DNA of 6,013 bases from DAOMFM01 sp035429825 (GTDB taxonomy: Bacteria > Acidobacteriota > Blastocatellia > UBA7656 > JADIYM01): the NCBI GenBank assembly GCA_044224215.1, contig JBGAKX010000204.1, forward strand, positions 1 through 6,013. The letters are read 5' to 3'. Shown in pieces: positions 1 through 6,013 of the stretch. A program made the translations under genes and the position numbers. The notes beneath the pieces are model-generated. The model made no database searches and had not been told where the DNA came from. It saw nothing but the letters and a program-made list of their open reading frames with translations. Each line of letters opens with the position of its first letter. The first letter of the stretch is position 1.

Positions 1-1758
1 TAAGAGCGCGCTCTTGTGCGTCGCGTCGTGGTAGAGCGTCACGTGAGCCGTCCGGGCGTTCTTCCCCGACTCGTTCGCGACGACTCCGCCGCCATTGAAG
101 TTTTTCTCGAGCGACACCGAGTTCGTGCAGCCAATCACGAGCCGCAAACGGCTGTCCTTGGCGATACGGCGCGAGAACCACGAGAACGTGTCAAACCGGT
201 ACTCGATGATCTCGCCCGGCGGGACGAGCTTTGCCTCGCGGAGCGACTCGCGATAGCGCGCCCGCTTGACGTCGTTCGTCAGCTGAACGCACGAGCCGTC
301 TTTTCGGACCTCGTAGAGCGACGCAAACAGGTCGGTATCCGGCACGTCCATCGACAGCCACGCGCTGACGGAAATGGGGCCTGATACCTCGGTGTCGGCG
401 GAAAACGGTTCGGACGTGTAGACGACGCCGGTTCCGAACAGGTTCTGCACGGCGGTCTGGTCCAGCAGGTATCCCGTGTCGCCGCTCGAATCGTGTTCGA
501 GCGTGCCCGGGCGCTTGTCGAGCGGGTCGTACACAAAGGTGTCCGTTGCAGCGCCGCCCCCGGCGGCATCGCCGAGCGTTCCGGACCGGAAGACGTCGTT
601 CGCCTTGCCGTCCGCCGACCCGAGATAGAGCGTGCGCGTCGCGTTCGAGACGGATTCGAGACTGTCGGCGTATTTCCACTGTTCGGGACCGACGACGTAG
701 TACGCGACGCTCTTCTTCAGAAACTCCGGCTTTGGTCCGCCCTTCATCGTCCAGTCGTACCACTGTTTGTGGAGCGAGTTGAGGTCGAGCACGCTTGCGT
801 CGCCGAACGTCAGACCGCCCACCTCCTTGTTCGGCGTGCGCGTGCCTGCGTGGTCCCACGGGCCGATGATCAGGTAGTGGCGCGCGCGCGCTTCGGGCGA
901 CGCGTACTGCATGAACTGGTTGTAGTAGTGCAGCGCTCCGGGCTGGTCGCCGTCGTAGTGGCCGGTGATCGTCAGAATCGGGATGTTCATCTTCCGATAT
1001 TGATCGGGCGTCGGCGCCATGGCGTCCCAGTACGCATCGGGCGTCGGGTGCTGCAGCCACTTCTGGAACACGCTGGTCATGTTGCCGGCGCGGGCGTCGA
1101 GCTCGGCAAACGGCGTCTCGGACTGGTACCACTCGTAGAAGACTTCGGACCAGAATTTGCCGTCGCCAAAGAGCTTGGCGTTCGGCGTCACGCCGCTCGT
1201 AAACGTGAGCCACTGAATCACGTACGTCGAGAAGACGTTCTGGAAGAACGGGAAGTCGTAGCCCGCGTGCGCGGCCGCCGCCGGGACGATCGTCGCAAGG
1301 TGCGGCGGCGCCTCCTTGAGCGTCGCCCACTGGTCGTAGCCGGCGTAGGAGCCTCCCCACATCGCCACCTTTCCGTTGCAATACGGCTGCTTTGCAAGCC
1401 ACTCGCAGACGTCGTATCCGTCGTGCGGTTCGTTTGCGAACGGTTCGAACGTGCCGCCCGAACTTCCTCGGCCGCGCGCGTCGACGAGCGCAAAGACGTA
1501 CCCGTGGCTCGCGAAGTACATCGCGCGATCGTGGTACGAGTCGCCGATGTACGGCGTCAGCGTGAAGATCACGGGTTGCGGGTCGGCCTTGCCGCGCGGT
1601 TTGTAGACGGTCGCGTTCAGCGACACGCCGTCGCGCATCGGGACCTTGACGCCCCAGACGAGCTCGACGTTGGTCGGGGCATCGTCGGCGCGCGCTGCGT
1701 GCGGCATCGCGGCCACGAGGCTCAGGAAGAGTGCGGCTACGGCAAGGCGTCTCGGCAT
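1..1758 (-). CDS. CocE/NonD-family secreted hydrolase (X-Pro dipeptidyl-peptidase S15 type), 3' end cut by window edge
   Basis: The frame is open from an ATG at 1758 to the left edge (586 codons) without a stop, so only the last few residues are missing. Residues 1-24 form a Sec signal peptide with probable cleavage after ARA, so the enzyme should act in the periplasm or outside the cell. An alpha/beta-hydrolase domain follows (about 35-330). Its nucleophile motif GGSYAG gives Ser137, GHYDGDQ gives Asp269 and GPWDHAG gives His303, the triad order of cocaine esterase and X-Pro dipeptidyl-peptidases. DARGRGSSGG (93-102) is the usual family motif before the nucleophile. Residues about 335-580 match the C-terminal jelly-roll (PepX_C type), including SGPISVSAWLSMD and the segment around Y520-L540. 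The family cleaves acyl esters, amides or X-Pro peptides; the substrate here cannot be told from sequence. An AAGGA lies 10 bases before the ATG. Family assignment is secure and exact activity is not. Confidence 0.93.
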   Translation of the reverse strand, partial: MPRRLAVAALFLSLVAAMPHAARADDAPTNVELVWGVKVPMRDGVSLNATVYKPRGKADPQPVIFTLTPYIGDSYHDRAMYFASHGYVFALVDARGRGSSGGTFEPFANEPHDGYDVCEWLAKQPYCNGKVAMWGGSYAGYDQWATLKEAPPHLATIVPAAAAHAGYDFPFFQNVFSTYVIQWLTFTSGVTPNAKLFGDGKFWSEVFYEWYQSETPFAELDARAGNMTSVFQKWLQHPTPDAYWDAMAPTPDQYRKMNIPILTITGHYDGDQPGALHYYNQFMQYASPEARARHYLIIGPWDHAGTRTPNKEVGGLTFGDASVLDLNSLHKQWYDWTMKGGPKPEFLKKSVAYYVVGPEQWKYADSLESVSNATRTLYLGSADGKANDVFRSGTLGDAAGGGAATDTFVYDPLDKRPGTLEHDSSGDTGYLLDQTAVQNLFGTGVVYTSEPFSADTEVSGPISVSAWLSMDVPDTDLFASLYEVRKDGSCVQLTNDVKRARYRESLREAKLVPPGEIIEYRFDTFSWFSRRIAKDSRLRLVIGCTNSVSLEKNFNGGGVVANESGKNARTAHVTLYHDATHKSALL

Positions 1759-1768
1759 GTCGTGTCGT

Positions 1769-1773
1769 TCCTT
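1769..1773 (-). promoter_or_regulatory. Ribosome binding site of the CocE-like gene
   Basis: On the minus strand AAGGA stands 10 bases upstream of the ATG at 1758. Together with the signal peptide that begins directly at this ATG, it supports this start. Confidence 0.6.
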
Positions 1774-1792
1774 ACGTGGGGAATGTCCTTGC

Positions 1793-1873
1793 TGCTTTGC
1801 GCCTCTGCGTCTTTGCGTGAATCCGATCTCATCGCAAAGACGCAGAGCCGCCAAGACGCAGAGGCGCAAAGCA
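1793..1873. repeat. Inverted repeat with 21-bp perfect arms (CGCAAAGACGCAGAG-type intergenic element)
   Basis: Bases 1793-1813 are the exact reverse complement of 1853-1873 (core AAGACGCAGAGGCGCAAAGC in the right arm), with 39 bases between. Inside, 1833-1847 is a second 15-base copy that can pair with 1803-1817, so the left arm has two competing partners. Translated, the element gives the low-complexity APLRLCV / AKTQRRK peptides that I recall from spurious ORFs in acidobacterial, planctomycete and related genomes. That link is memory, not a search. It fills most of the spacer between two divergent genes and contains no ORF of its own. It could be a dispersed intergenic repeat, and could fold in the leader RNA of either gene. 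Confidence 0.85.
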
Positions 1874-1896
1874 TGGCATTCATCGACCGGAATGGC

Positions 1897-1902
1897 TATA
1901 AG
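1897..1902 (+). promoter_or_regulatory. Possible -10 element giving a nearly leaderless transcript for the oxidoreductase gene
   Basis: TATAAG matches five of six bases of the TATAAT consensus and ends 10 bases before the ATG at 1913. Initiation from it would start only a few bases before the start codon, which fits the absence of a Shine-Dalgarno sequence there. No good -35 hexamer is visible 16-18 bases upstream, so this is a weak call. Confidence 0.25.
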
Positions 1903-1912
1903 AACATCATCC

Positions 1913-2986
1913 ATGTCGAATCCAACCTGGATCCTTTACGGCGCGAACGGGTACACGGGCGAGCTGATCGCCGAGGAGGCGGTCCGCCGCGGCATGCGTC
2001 CTGTGCTCGCCGGCCGGAACGCCGAGCGCATCCGGCCGATCGCGGAACGGCTCGGGCTCGAGCACCGCGCGTTCGGCCTCGACGATCCGGCGGAGCTCGA
2101 CCGGCAGTTCGGCGGCACAAAGCTCGTATTTCTGGCCGCCGGGCCGTTCTCGCGCACGAGTCGTCCCGTCGTCGATGCGTGTCTGCGCGCCGGCGCGAGC
2201 TATGCGGACATCACGGGTGAGTACCCGGTCTTTGAAGCCGTGTTCGCGCGCGACGCGGCCGCCCGCGACGCGGGATCGACACTGATTCCGGGCGCCGGGT
2301 TCGACGTCGTTCCGTCGGACTGTCTCGCGGCGAGCCTGAAGGCGGCGCTGCCCGACGCCAACACCCTGGAGCTTGCGTTCGCCGGAAGCGAAGGCCCAAG
2401 CGCGGGAACGGCAAAGACCATGCTCGAAGGGCTTCCTCACGGTGGCGCGATCCGGAAGAACGGGCGCATTACGCAGGTACCTGCCGCGTGGAAGACGCGC
2501 ACCGTGCCGTTCGCCGATCGCACGCGCGAAGCGGTATCGATTCCATGGGGCGACATTGCGACGGCGTATCATTCGACCGGCATTGCAAACATCACCACGT
2601 ATATGGCGGCGCCGCCGAACGTGGTCCGGGCGATGCGGATTGCGGGCAGGTTCGGGTGGCTTCTCGGCGCGGATCCGATTCAGGCGTTGCTGGGCCGGAT
2701 GATCGACCGCAAGGTGAAGGGCCCCGATGCCGAGCGCCGTCGCGTGGCACGGATGTACCTGTGGGGGCGCGCGTCGTCGCCGGCGGGCGAAGCGGTCGAA
2801 GGAACATTGGAGACGCCGGAGGCCTATCAGCTGACGGTGCTCGCCGGCGTCGAGGTCGCGTCGCGATTGTTGGCGGGGGACGTGGAACCGGGCGCGAAGA
2901 CGCCGTCGATGGCGTTCGGCGCCGGTTTCATCACCGAGATCGATGAGTGCGACCTGCGGATCGGTGCGCCGAAGCGGATGTCGTAG
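1913..2986 (+). CDS. Saccharopine-dehydrogenase-like NAD(P)-binding oxidoreductase (trans-acting enoyl reductase-like)
   Basis: The 357-residue protein opens with a Rossmann fold. WILYGANGYTG supplies G10-x-x-G13-x-x-G16, followed by a second strand ending in AGR (33-35). Later family motifs are FLAAGPFS (73-80), YADITGE (97-103) and PGAGFDVVPSDC (126-137). This is the saccharopine dehydrogenase NADP-domain superfamily, in the cytosolic single-gene branch often annotated as trans-acting enoyl reductase. Members reduce or oxidise varied substrates, and the substrate here is unknown. There is no signal peptide or membrane segment. The frame is open upstream to 1646, but those codons cross the intergenic inverted repeat and read as low-complexity sequence; the ATG at 1913 puts the dinucleotide fold at the normal distance from the N-terminus. 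ATG 1892 is an alternative. No Shine-Dalgarno precedes 1913. The neighbours share no pathway, so a role in lysine metabolism is not indicated. Confidence 0.9.
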   Translation: MSNPTWILYGANGYTGELIAEEAVRRGMRPVLAGRNAERIRPIAERLGLEHRAFGLDDPAELDRQFGGTKLVFLAAGPFSRTSRPVVDACLRAGASYADITGEYPVFEAVFARDAAARDAGSTLIPGAGFDVVPSDCLAASLKAALPDANTLELAFAGSEGPSAGTAKTMLEGLPHGGAIRKNGRITQVPAAWKTRTVPFADRTREAVSIPWGDIATAYHSTGIANITTYMAAPPNVVRAMRIAGRFGWLLGADPIQALLGRMIDRKVKGPDAERRRVARMYLWGRASSPAGEAVEGTLETPEAYQLTVLAGVEVASRLLAGDVEPGAKTPSMAFGAGFITEIDECDLRIGAPKRMS

Positions 2987-3034
2987 GCGCTCGTGTGGCA
3001 GATCGTGAGGTCTAGCTCCCGCGTAGATTCCGAG

Positions 3035-3279
3035 GCACCCCGAAGGGGTGCGCGAAAATAGCCGGGGGTCAAGACGCGTGAAGCGCGTCGACGACCCCCG
3101 GAAGAACCATGCAAATGCGTAGGACCCTGTAAGGGTCCGGCGTGTCTACGGCGGATTGCATCGGTTGGTTGACCACAGGCCGACCCTTACAGGGTCGAAT
3201 CGGATCGTGCGATGCACCGGGGGTCGTCGTCGCTTCGCTCCTCGACCCCCGGCTATTGCACGGCACCCCTTCGGGGTGC
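3035..3279. repeat. Composite mirrored array of six hairpins (A-B-C / C'-B'-A') in a convergent spacer
   Basis: Six stem-loops lie in mirrored order. A is 3035-3051 (GCACCCC-gaa-GGGGTGC). B is 3062-3101 (CCGGGGGTC/GACCCCCGG, with an inner stem GACGCG/CGCGTC). C is 3122-3138 (GGACCCT-gta-AGGGTCC). C' is 3181-3197 (CGACCCT-tac-AGGGTCG). B' is 3217-3252 (CCGGGGGTCG/CGACCCCCGG). A' is 3263-3279 (GCACCCC-ttc-GGGGTGC). The left and right halves are also complementary over a distance: 3057-3070 with 3244-3257 (14 of 14), and 3124-3137 with 3182-3195 (14 of 14). Spacers match in length, A-B and B'-A' both 10 bases, B-C 20 and C'-B' 19, while their sequences have diverged. The block lies between two convergent genes and probably ends both transcripts, although no T-run follows any stem. 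It also resembles REP/BIME-type elements. Confidence 0.85.
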
Positions 3280-3398
3280 TTCGAACCGCGGACCACGACC
3301 TACTGCCGAACCCCTTCGGGGTGCTTCGAACCGCAGACCACGACCTACTGCCGAACCCCTTCGGGGTGCTTCGAACCGCGGACCACGACCTACTGCCG
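3265..3398. repeat. Three tandem 45-bp units, each with a CCCC-ttc-GGGG hairpin, reaching into the 3' end of the DUF1579 gene
   Basis: Units lie at 3265-3309, 3310-3354 and 3355-3398, the last lacking its final base. They are nearly identical; unit 2 differs by a G-to-A change in CCGCAGACC. Each begins ACCCCTTCGGGGT, a five-bp stem with a three-base loop. Each ends CCTACTGCCG, which on the minus strand reads CGG CAG TAG, the last two codons and the stop of the DUF1579 gene. Only the unit next to the gene is used as coding sequence; the other two carry displaced copies of that 3' end. The first unit's hairpin is also arm A' of the mirrored array. The unit length of 45 keeps plus-strand frames open, which explains repetitive spurious translations here. 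On the minus strand the gene is thus followed by three hairpins in series, a plausible tandem terminator. Confidence 0.9.
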
Positions 3399-4007
3399 CG
3401 TGTACGTGATCTCCATGATCTTGACGAGCTTGCCGCCCGGCATCTCGTCCCAGAACTCGCTGATCTGCGTGTTGGCGTCGACTTCCTTGGACGCGATCTT
3501 CATCGACTTCCACTTGCCCGTGACCGGATCGGGATACTTGGCAGTATACGTGAACGTTTTTGTCCCCGCGTCGTACGTGCCCGTCGTCGACATGATCCCG
3601 GTGCCAAAGTTGTCGCTCCACGTCCCGACATACTTCTTCTGCACGTTGTCGTAACCCGTCGTGCCAAAGCCCTCGAACGGCATGCCCATCATTTCGCTCT
3701 TGAAGTTCTCCTGGATGAAGCGGCCCCCAAGCATCGACGTGATCGTCGACTCGCCGGTCGCCTCGGTCGCCGGTGCGCCCGGCGCAAACCACATCTTGCT
3801 GGACGTCTTCCACGTCCCAACCATCGACATCAGCATCTTGTGCTCAGGGCCGGGCGTGGCAGCCTTCATCATGGCCTCGGTCGCGGCCTTGTCGTCAGGC
3901 GGCGCGGCTGCCTTCTTCTTTGTCGACTTCTGCGCGAACGCGGGACTAGCTGCGCACAGCACCGCGCACGCAAGAATCAGCATTCCGAGTGTTCTTGAGA
4001 AACGCAT
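3390..4007 (-). CDS. Secreted DUF1579 family protein
   Basis: The 205-residue protein starts at the ATG at 4007, chosen because a signal peptide begins there (MRFSRT, hydrophobic core, AFA before Q26) and a strong AGGAGGAGGAG sequence lies just upstream. The frame continues 44 codons further without good sequence. After a short Lys/Ala-rich linker (27-47), the DUF1579 domain begins with TPGPEH (51-56) and GTW (64-66). It continues through LGGRFIQE (93-100), PFEGFGTTGYDN (110-121) and a GTGIMSTTGTYD strand (135-146), and reaches the C-terminus. The family is a beta-rich, roughly 150-residue domain of unknown function, often exported and common in acidobacterial and planctomycete genomes. No catalytic residues can be named. 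Residues C14 and C18 do not form a convincing lipobox. The stop codon lies inside the third tandem repeat unit. It is probably a single-gene transcript. Confidence 0.92.
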   Translation of the reverse strand: MRFSRTLGMLILACAVLCAASPAFAQKSTKKKAAAPPDDKAATEAMMKAATPGPEHKMLMSMVGTWKTSSKMWFAPGAPATEATGESTITSMLGGRFIQENFKSEMMGMPFEGFGTTGYDNVQKKYVGTWSDNFGTGIMSTTGTYDAGTKTFTYTAKYPDPVTGKWKSMKIASKEVDANTQISEFWDEMPGGKLVKIMEITYTRQ

Positions 4008-4012
4008 GGAAG

Positions 4013-4024
4013 CTCCTCCTCCTT
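4013..4024 (-). promoter_or_regulatory. Strong, repeated Shine-Dalgarno sequence of the DUF1579 gene
   Basis: The minus strand reads AAGGAGGAGGAG ending 5 bases before the ATG at 4007. A full AGGAGG core sits 7 bases from the start. It decides the start against the longer open frame and suggests efficient translation. Confidence 0.85.
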
Positions 4025-4109
4025 CGAATCGAGTGATTGTGTTGCTGTCCACGCCGGCAATGAACCGTTGTTCGCCAGGACCCGACATCGCCGCGCTGGA
4101 GCGAGACAT

Positions 4110-4138
4110 CATGTAGCATGCGACTGGACAAATGTCCA
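4110..4138 (-). promoter_or_regulatory. Possible promoter of the DUF1579 gene, overlapping the TGGACA dyad
   Basis: On the minus strand TGGACA (4138-4133, five of six to TTGACA) is followed after 17 bases by TACATG (4115-4110, three of six to TATAAT). The -35 hexamer is one arm of the dyad described separately. The -10 match is weak and the leader would be about 95 bases, so this is tentative. Confidence 0.25.
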
Positions 4139-4156
4139 ACTATTTCATTCTGTCCA
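4125..4156. promoter_or_regulatory. Candidate operator: TGGACA-aa-TGTCCA dyad plus a third half-site
   Basis: Bases 4125-4138 form a six-plus-six inverted repeat with a two-base centre. A further TGTCCA lies at 4151-4156, 18 bases after the second arm. The site stands in the spacer between divergent genes, 118 bases from one start codon and 136 from the other, so one dimeric repressor could control both. A TetR- or PadR-like regulator would fit the shape, but no regulator gene is in the window. Confidence 0.4.
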
Positions 4157-4273
4157 ACCGACCGTCATGCGGCCGCATCATGTGATAACTTGGTTTTGCG
4201 CCGCAATCGCGGGTCGTATCCGCGGCGTTTACATTCAATTACAACACGTGATGGCTCCGCCCCCGGCAATCAC

Positions 4274-5380
4274 ATGGGGATCAACGTGTACAGACACATT
4301 ACATTTTTCGCAATCGTTGCACTGGTCTCGACCATCCTTGCTACGCCCGCGCAGGTCGCCGCCCAGACGGGTCCACCCGACGTTACCGGCACCTATTTCA
4401 CGGGCGGACTGAGTTCCCTCTACGACTGCTCGCTCGAGTCTGCGGACCTGTCGGAGCCGATTTTCGCCTATGTGAACGTGACCAGTCAGGATGGCTCGTT
4501 GATCGCCGGCAATTTCGGCGGTCCAAACGGCGAGAACGCCTACCTCACGTTTACCGCTGACCTCGCCGACGATGGAACGTTCTCGGGACAGTGGACGTGG
4601 CTGGATGGGACCGTCCAAATGTTTCTGACGAACCAGGTGGTCAGCGGTCGGTTTGAGGGAGACTCCATCGAGATCGATCTGACGGCGAGCTATGGCGTTC
4701 AGGAAGTCCTGGTGTGCCAGTATCGAATTTCGCTCGCAAGCGAGGCGTCGGTGCTCACGTGGCAGGAGCCCGATCCAAACGCCTCAACCGGGTTGCCGCC
4801 GCCGAGGGCGCTCACGATCACGCCTCTCGAGCAGGCTGGCGCAAAGCCGACCGAGAACGTTGCCGCCACCGTGCGATCTGCATGGGATCGTACGGCTCGA
4901 AGCGCCTCGCCCCGCGATGGCATGCCGACCGGCTACAACGTCTACAAGTCGAGCTCGCCGAACGTCGAGACGACACCGCAGAATCTGTTTACAAGCGTTC
5001 CCGCGACGACGACGACGGTCCCCGCGCCAAACGGCACGTCCGGATCGTTCTTTGTCGTGACGGCGACGTACGACACCGGCGAAAGCGGTCCGTCGAACGA
5101 AGTCAGCGGCGGCGTCGAAGCGGCGACTGTCAATACCGTGAAGGTCACGACAAAGATCAAGGCGACTGGCACGGGCTTCAGTTCGACGGTCCAGGTCTTC
5201 GTCGACGGGATTCCGTTCACTACGGCGGCAAAGGTGAAGAACGGGACCAAGGTGACCCAAAAGGGCACGCTCGTTACCGGACAAACGCTTGCGCAGTACA
5301 TCACGCACGGAAAGACCGTCGCGATCTCGTTCAGGAACGAGAACGGCGGCATCGCAACGAAGGTCTACACCAAACCGTAA
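4274..5380 (+). CDS. Secreted beta-rich protein with N-terminal unknown domain, FN3-like domain and TIG-like C-terminal domain
   Basis: From the ATG at 4274 the protein has 368 residues. Residues 1-31 are a Sec signal peptide (hydrophobic core FFAIVALVSTILA, cleavage near QVAAQ). Residues about 36-155 form a beta-rich domain (DVTGTY, then alternating strands such as LTFTADLADDGTFSGQWTW) with only two cysteines, C52 and C148, that could form a disulfide. Residues about 195-279 look like fibronectin type III, with GYNVYKS (220-226) and FFVVTATYDTGESGPSNEVS (259-278). Residues about 288-365 resemble the IPT/TIG-type module seen in many acidobacterial surface proteins (TGTGFSSTVQVFVDG, VKNGTKV, ISFRNENGG). 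The role is probably extracellular adhesion or structure; no enzyme motif is visible. The open frame extends to 4118, but those 52 codons are not signal-like. No clear Shine-Dalgarno precedes 4274, which leaves some doubt about the start. Confidence 0.85.
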   Translation: MGINVYRHITFFAIVALVSTILATPAQVAAQTGPPDVTGTYFTGGLSSLYDCSLESADLSEPIFAYVNVTSQDGSLIAGNFGGPNGENAYLTFTADLADDGTFSGQWTWLDGTVQMFLTNQVVSGRFEGDSIEIDLTASYGVQEVLVCQYRISLASEASVLTWQEPDPNASTGLPPPRALTITPLEQAGAKPTENVAATVRSAWDRTARSASPRDGMPTGYNVYKSSSPNVETTPQNLFTSVPATTTTVPAPNGTSGSFFVVTATYDTGESGPSNEVSGGVEAATVNTVKVTTKIKATGTGFSSTVQVFVDGIPFTTAAKVKNGTKVTQKGTLVTGQTLAQYITHGKTVAISFRNENGGIATKVYTKP

Positions 5381-5410
5381 CGCGAGTCCGTGCGAGACTG
5401 GAAAACGACG

Positions 5411-5445
5411 ACACCGGAGGCAGCCGTACGAGGCGCCTCCGGTGT
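5411..5445. terminator. Bidirectional hairpin terminator between convergent genes
   Basis: ACACCGGAGGC (5411-5421) pairs exactly with GCCTCCGGTGT (5435-5445), an 11-bp GC-rich stem with a 13-base loop. It lies 30 bases after the stop of the surface-protein gene and 17 bases beyond the aquaporin stop. The plus strand continues TCTCGTTT and the minus strand GTCGTCGTTTTCC, so both have only a weak T-run. The position supports a shared terminator. Confidence 0.75.
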
Positions 5446-5462
5446 TCTCGTTTGATCAGATG

Positions 5463-6013
<551 letters not shown>

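Noticed and set aside
1793..1873. Insertion sequence remnant or MITE with terminal inverted repeats
   Set aside because: No flanking target-site duplication is evident and there is no transposase. The arms are separated by only 39 bases that include a further copy of the same motif, so a hairpin repeat fits better.
1646..1912. N-terminal extension of the oxidoreductase in the same frame
   Set aside because: These codons are antisense to the CocE-like gene and then cross the inverted repeat. The Rossmann motif sits correctly when the protein starts at 1913.
493..2220. Long plus-strand open frame (575 codons) opposite the CocE-like gene
   Set aside because: It is Arg/Val-rich with no motifs and is antisense to a gene with a full catalytic triad and signal peptide. 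It then runs through the intergenic repeat and the wrong frame of the oxidoreductase.
1913..2986. Lysine biosynthesis or degradation role from the saccharopine dehydrogenase fold
   Set aside because: The sequence fits the broad family of uncharacterised reductases and no lysine-pathway neighbours are present.
3265..3398. CRISPR array
   Set aside because: The units are directly adjacent with no unique spacers, and no cas genes are present.
3156..3998. Plus-strand open frames with a repeated PSGCFEP-type peptide
   Set aside because: The peptide repeat only reflects the 45-bp DNA units, and the rest is antisense to the DUF1579 gene.
4784..5352. Minus-strand open frames opposite the surface-protein gene
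   Set aside because: They are shadows without motifs, opposite a signal-peptide protein with recognisable FN3-like and TIG-like modules.

Overview
The window is GC-rich chromosomal DNA with five protein genes and three short, structured intergenic regions. No tRNA, rRNA, CRISPR array, transposase or phage gene was found. The gene mix suggests a free-living Gram-negative bacterium, most plausibly Acidobacteriota (Vicinamibacteria-like) or a neighbouring soil phylum. That mix is a secreted S15-type peptidase or esterase, a saccharopine-dehydrogenase-like oxidoreductase, a secreted DUF1579 protein, a secreted FN3/TIG-like surface protein and an AqpZ aquaporin. A CGCAAAGACGCAGAG-type inverted repeat of a kind I associate with such genomes supports this. 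The placement is inference from style, not from a marker gene.

Layout. Positions 1-1758 (minus) hold nearly all of an exported CocE/NonD hydrolase; its last codons lie off the left edge. A 154-base divergent spacer (1759-1912) is mostly filled by an 81-base inverted repeat. Positions 1913-2986 (plus) encode a 357-residue NADP-binding oxidoreductase. A convergent spacer of about 400 bases (2987-3389) carries an unusual mirrored set of six hairpins (order A-B-C / C'-B'-A') that runs into three tandem 45-base units. The last unit overlaps the stop codon of the next gene. Positions 3390-4007 (minus) encode a secreted DUF1579 protein with a strong ribosome binding site. The divergent spacer 4008-4273 contains a TGGACA-aa-TGTCCA dyad. 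Positions 4274-5380 (plus) encode a secreted multi-domain beta-rich protein. An 11-bp hairpin at 5411-5445 separates it from the convergent aquaporin gene, 5463 to the right edge (minus, N-terminus missing).

The genes alternate in strand, so each appears to be its own transcription unit; there is no operon and no evident shared pathway. Three of the five proteins carry Sec signal peptides and a fourth is a membrane channel, so the common theme is the cell envelope. I see no convincing new multi-gene system. The most unusual part is the hairpin and tandem-repeat block at 3035-3398, which looks like a complex REP-like or terminator element that has partly duplicated the 3' end of the neighbouring gene.
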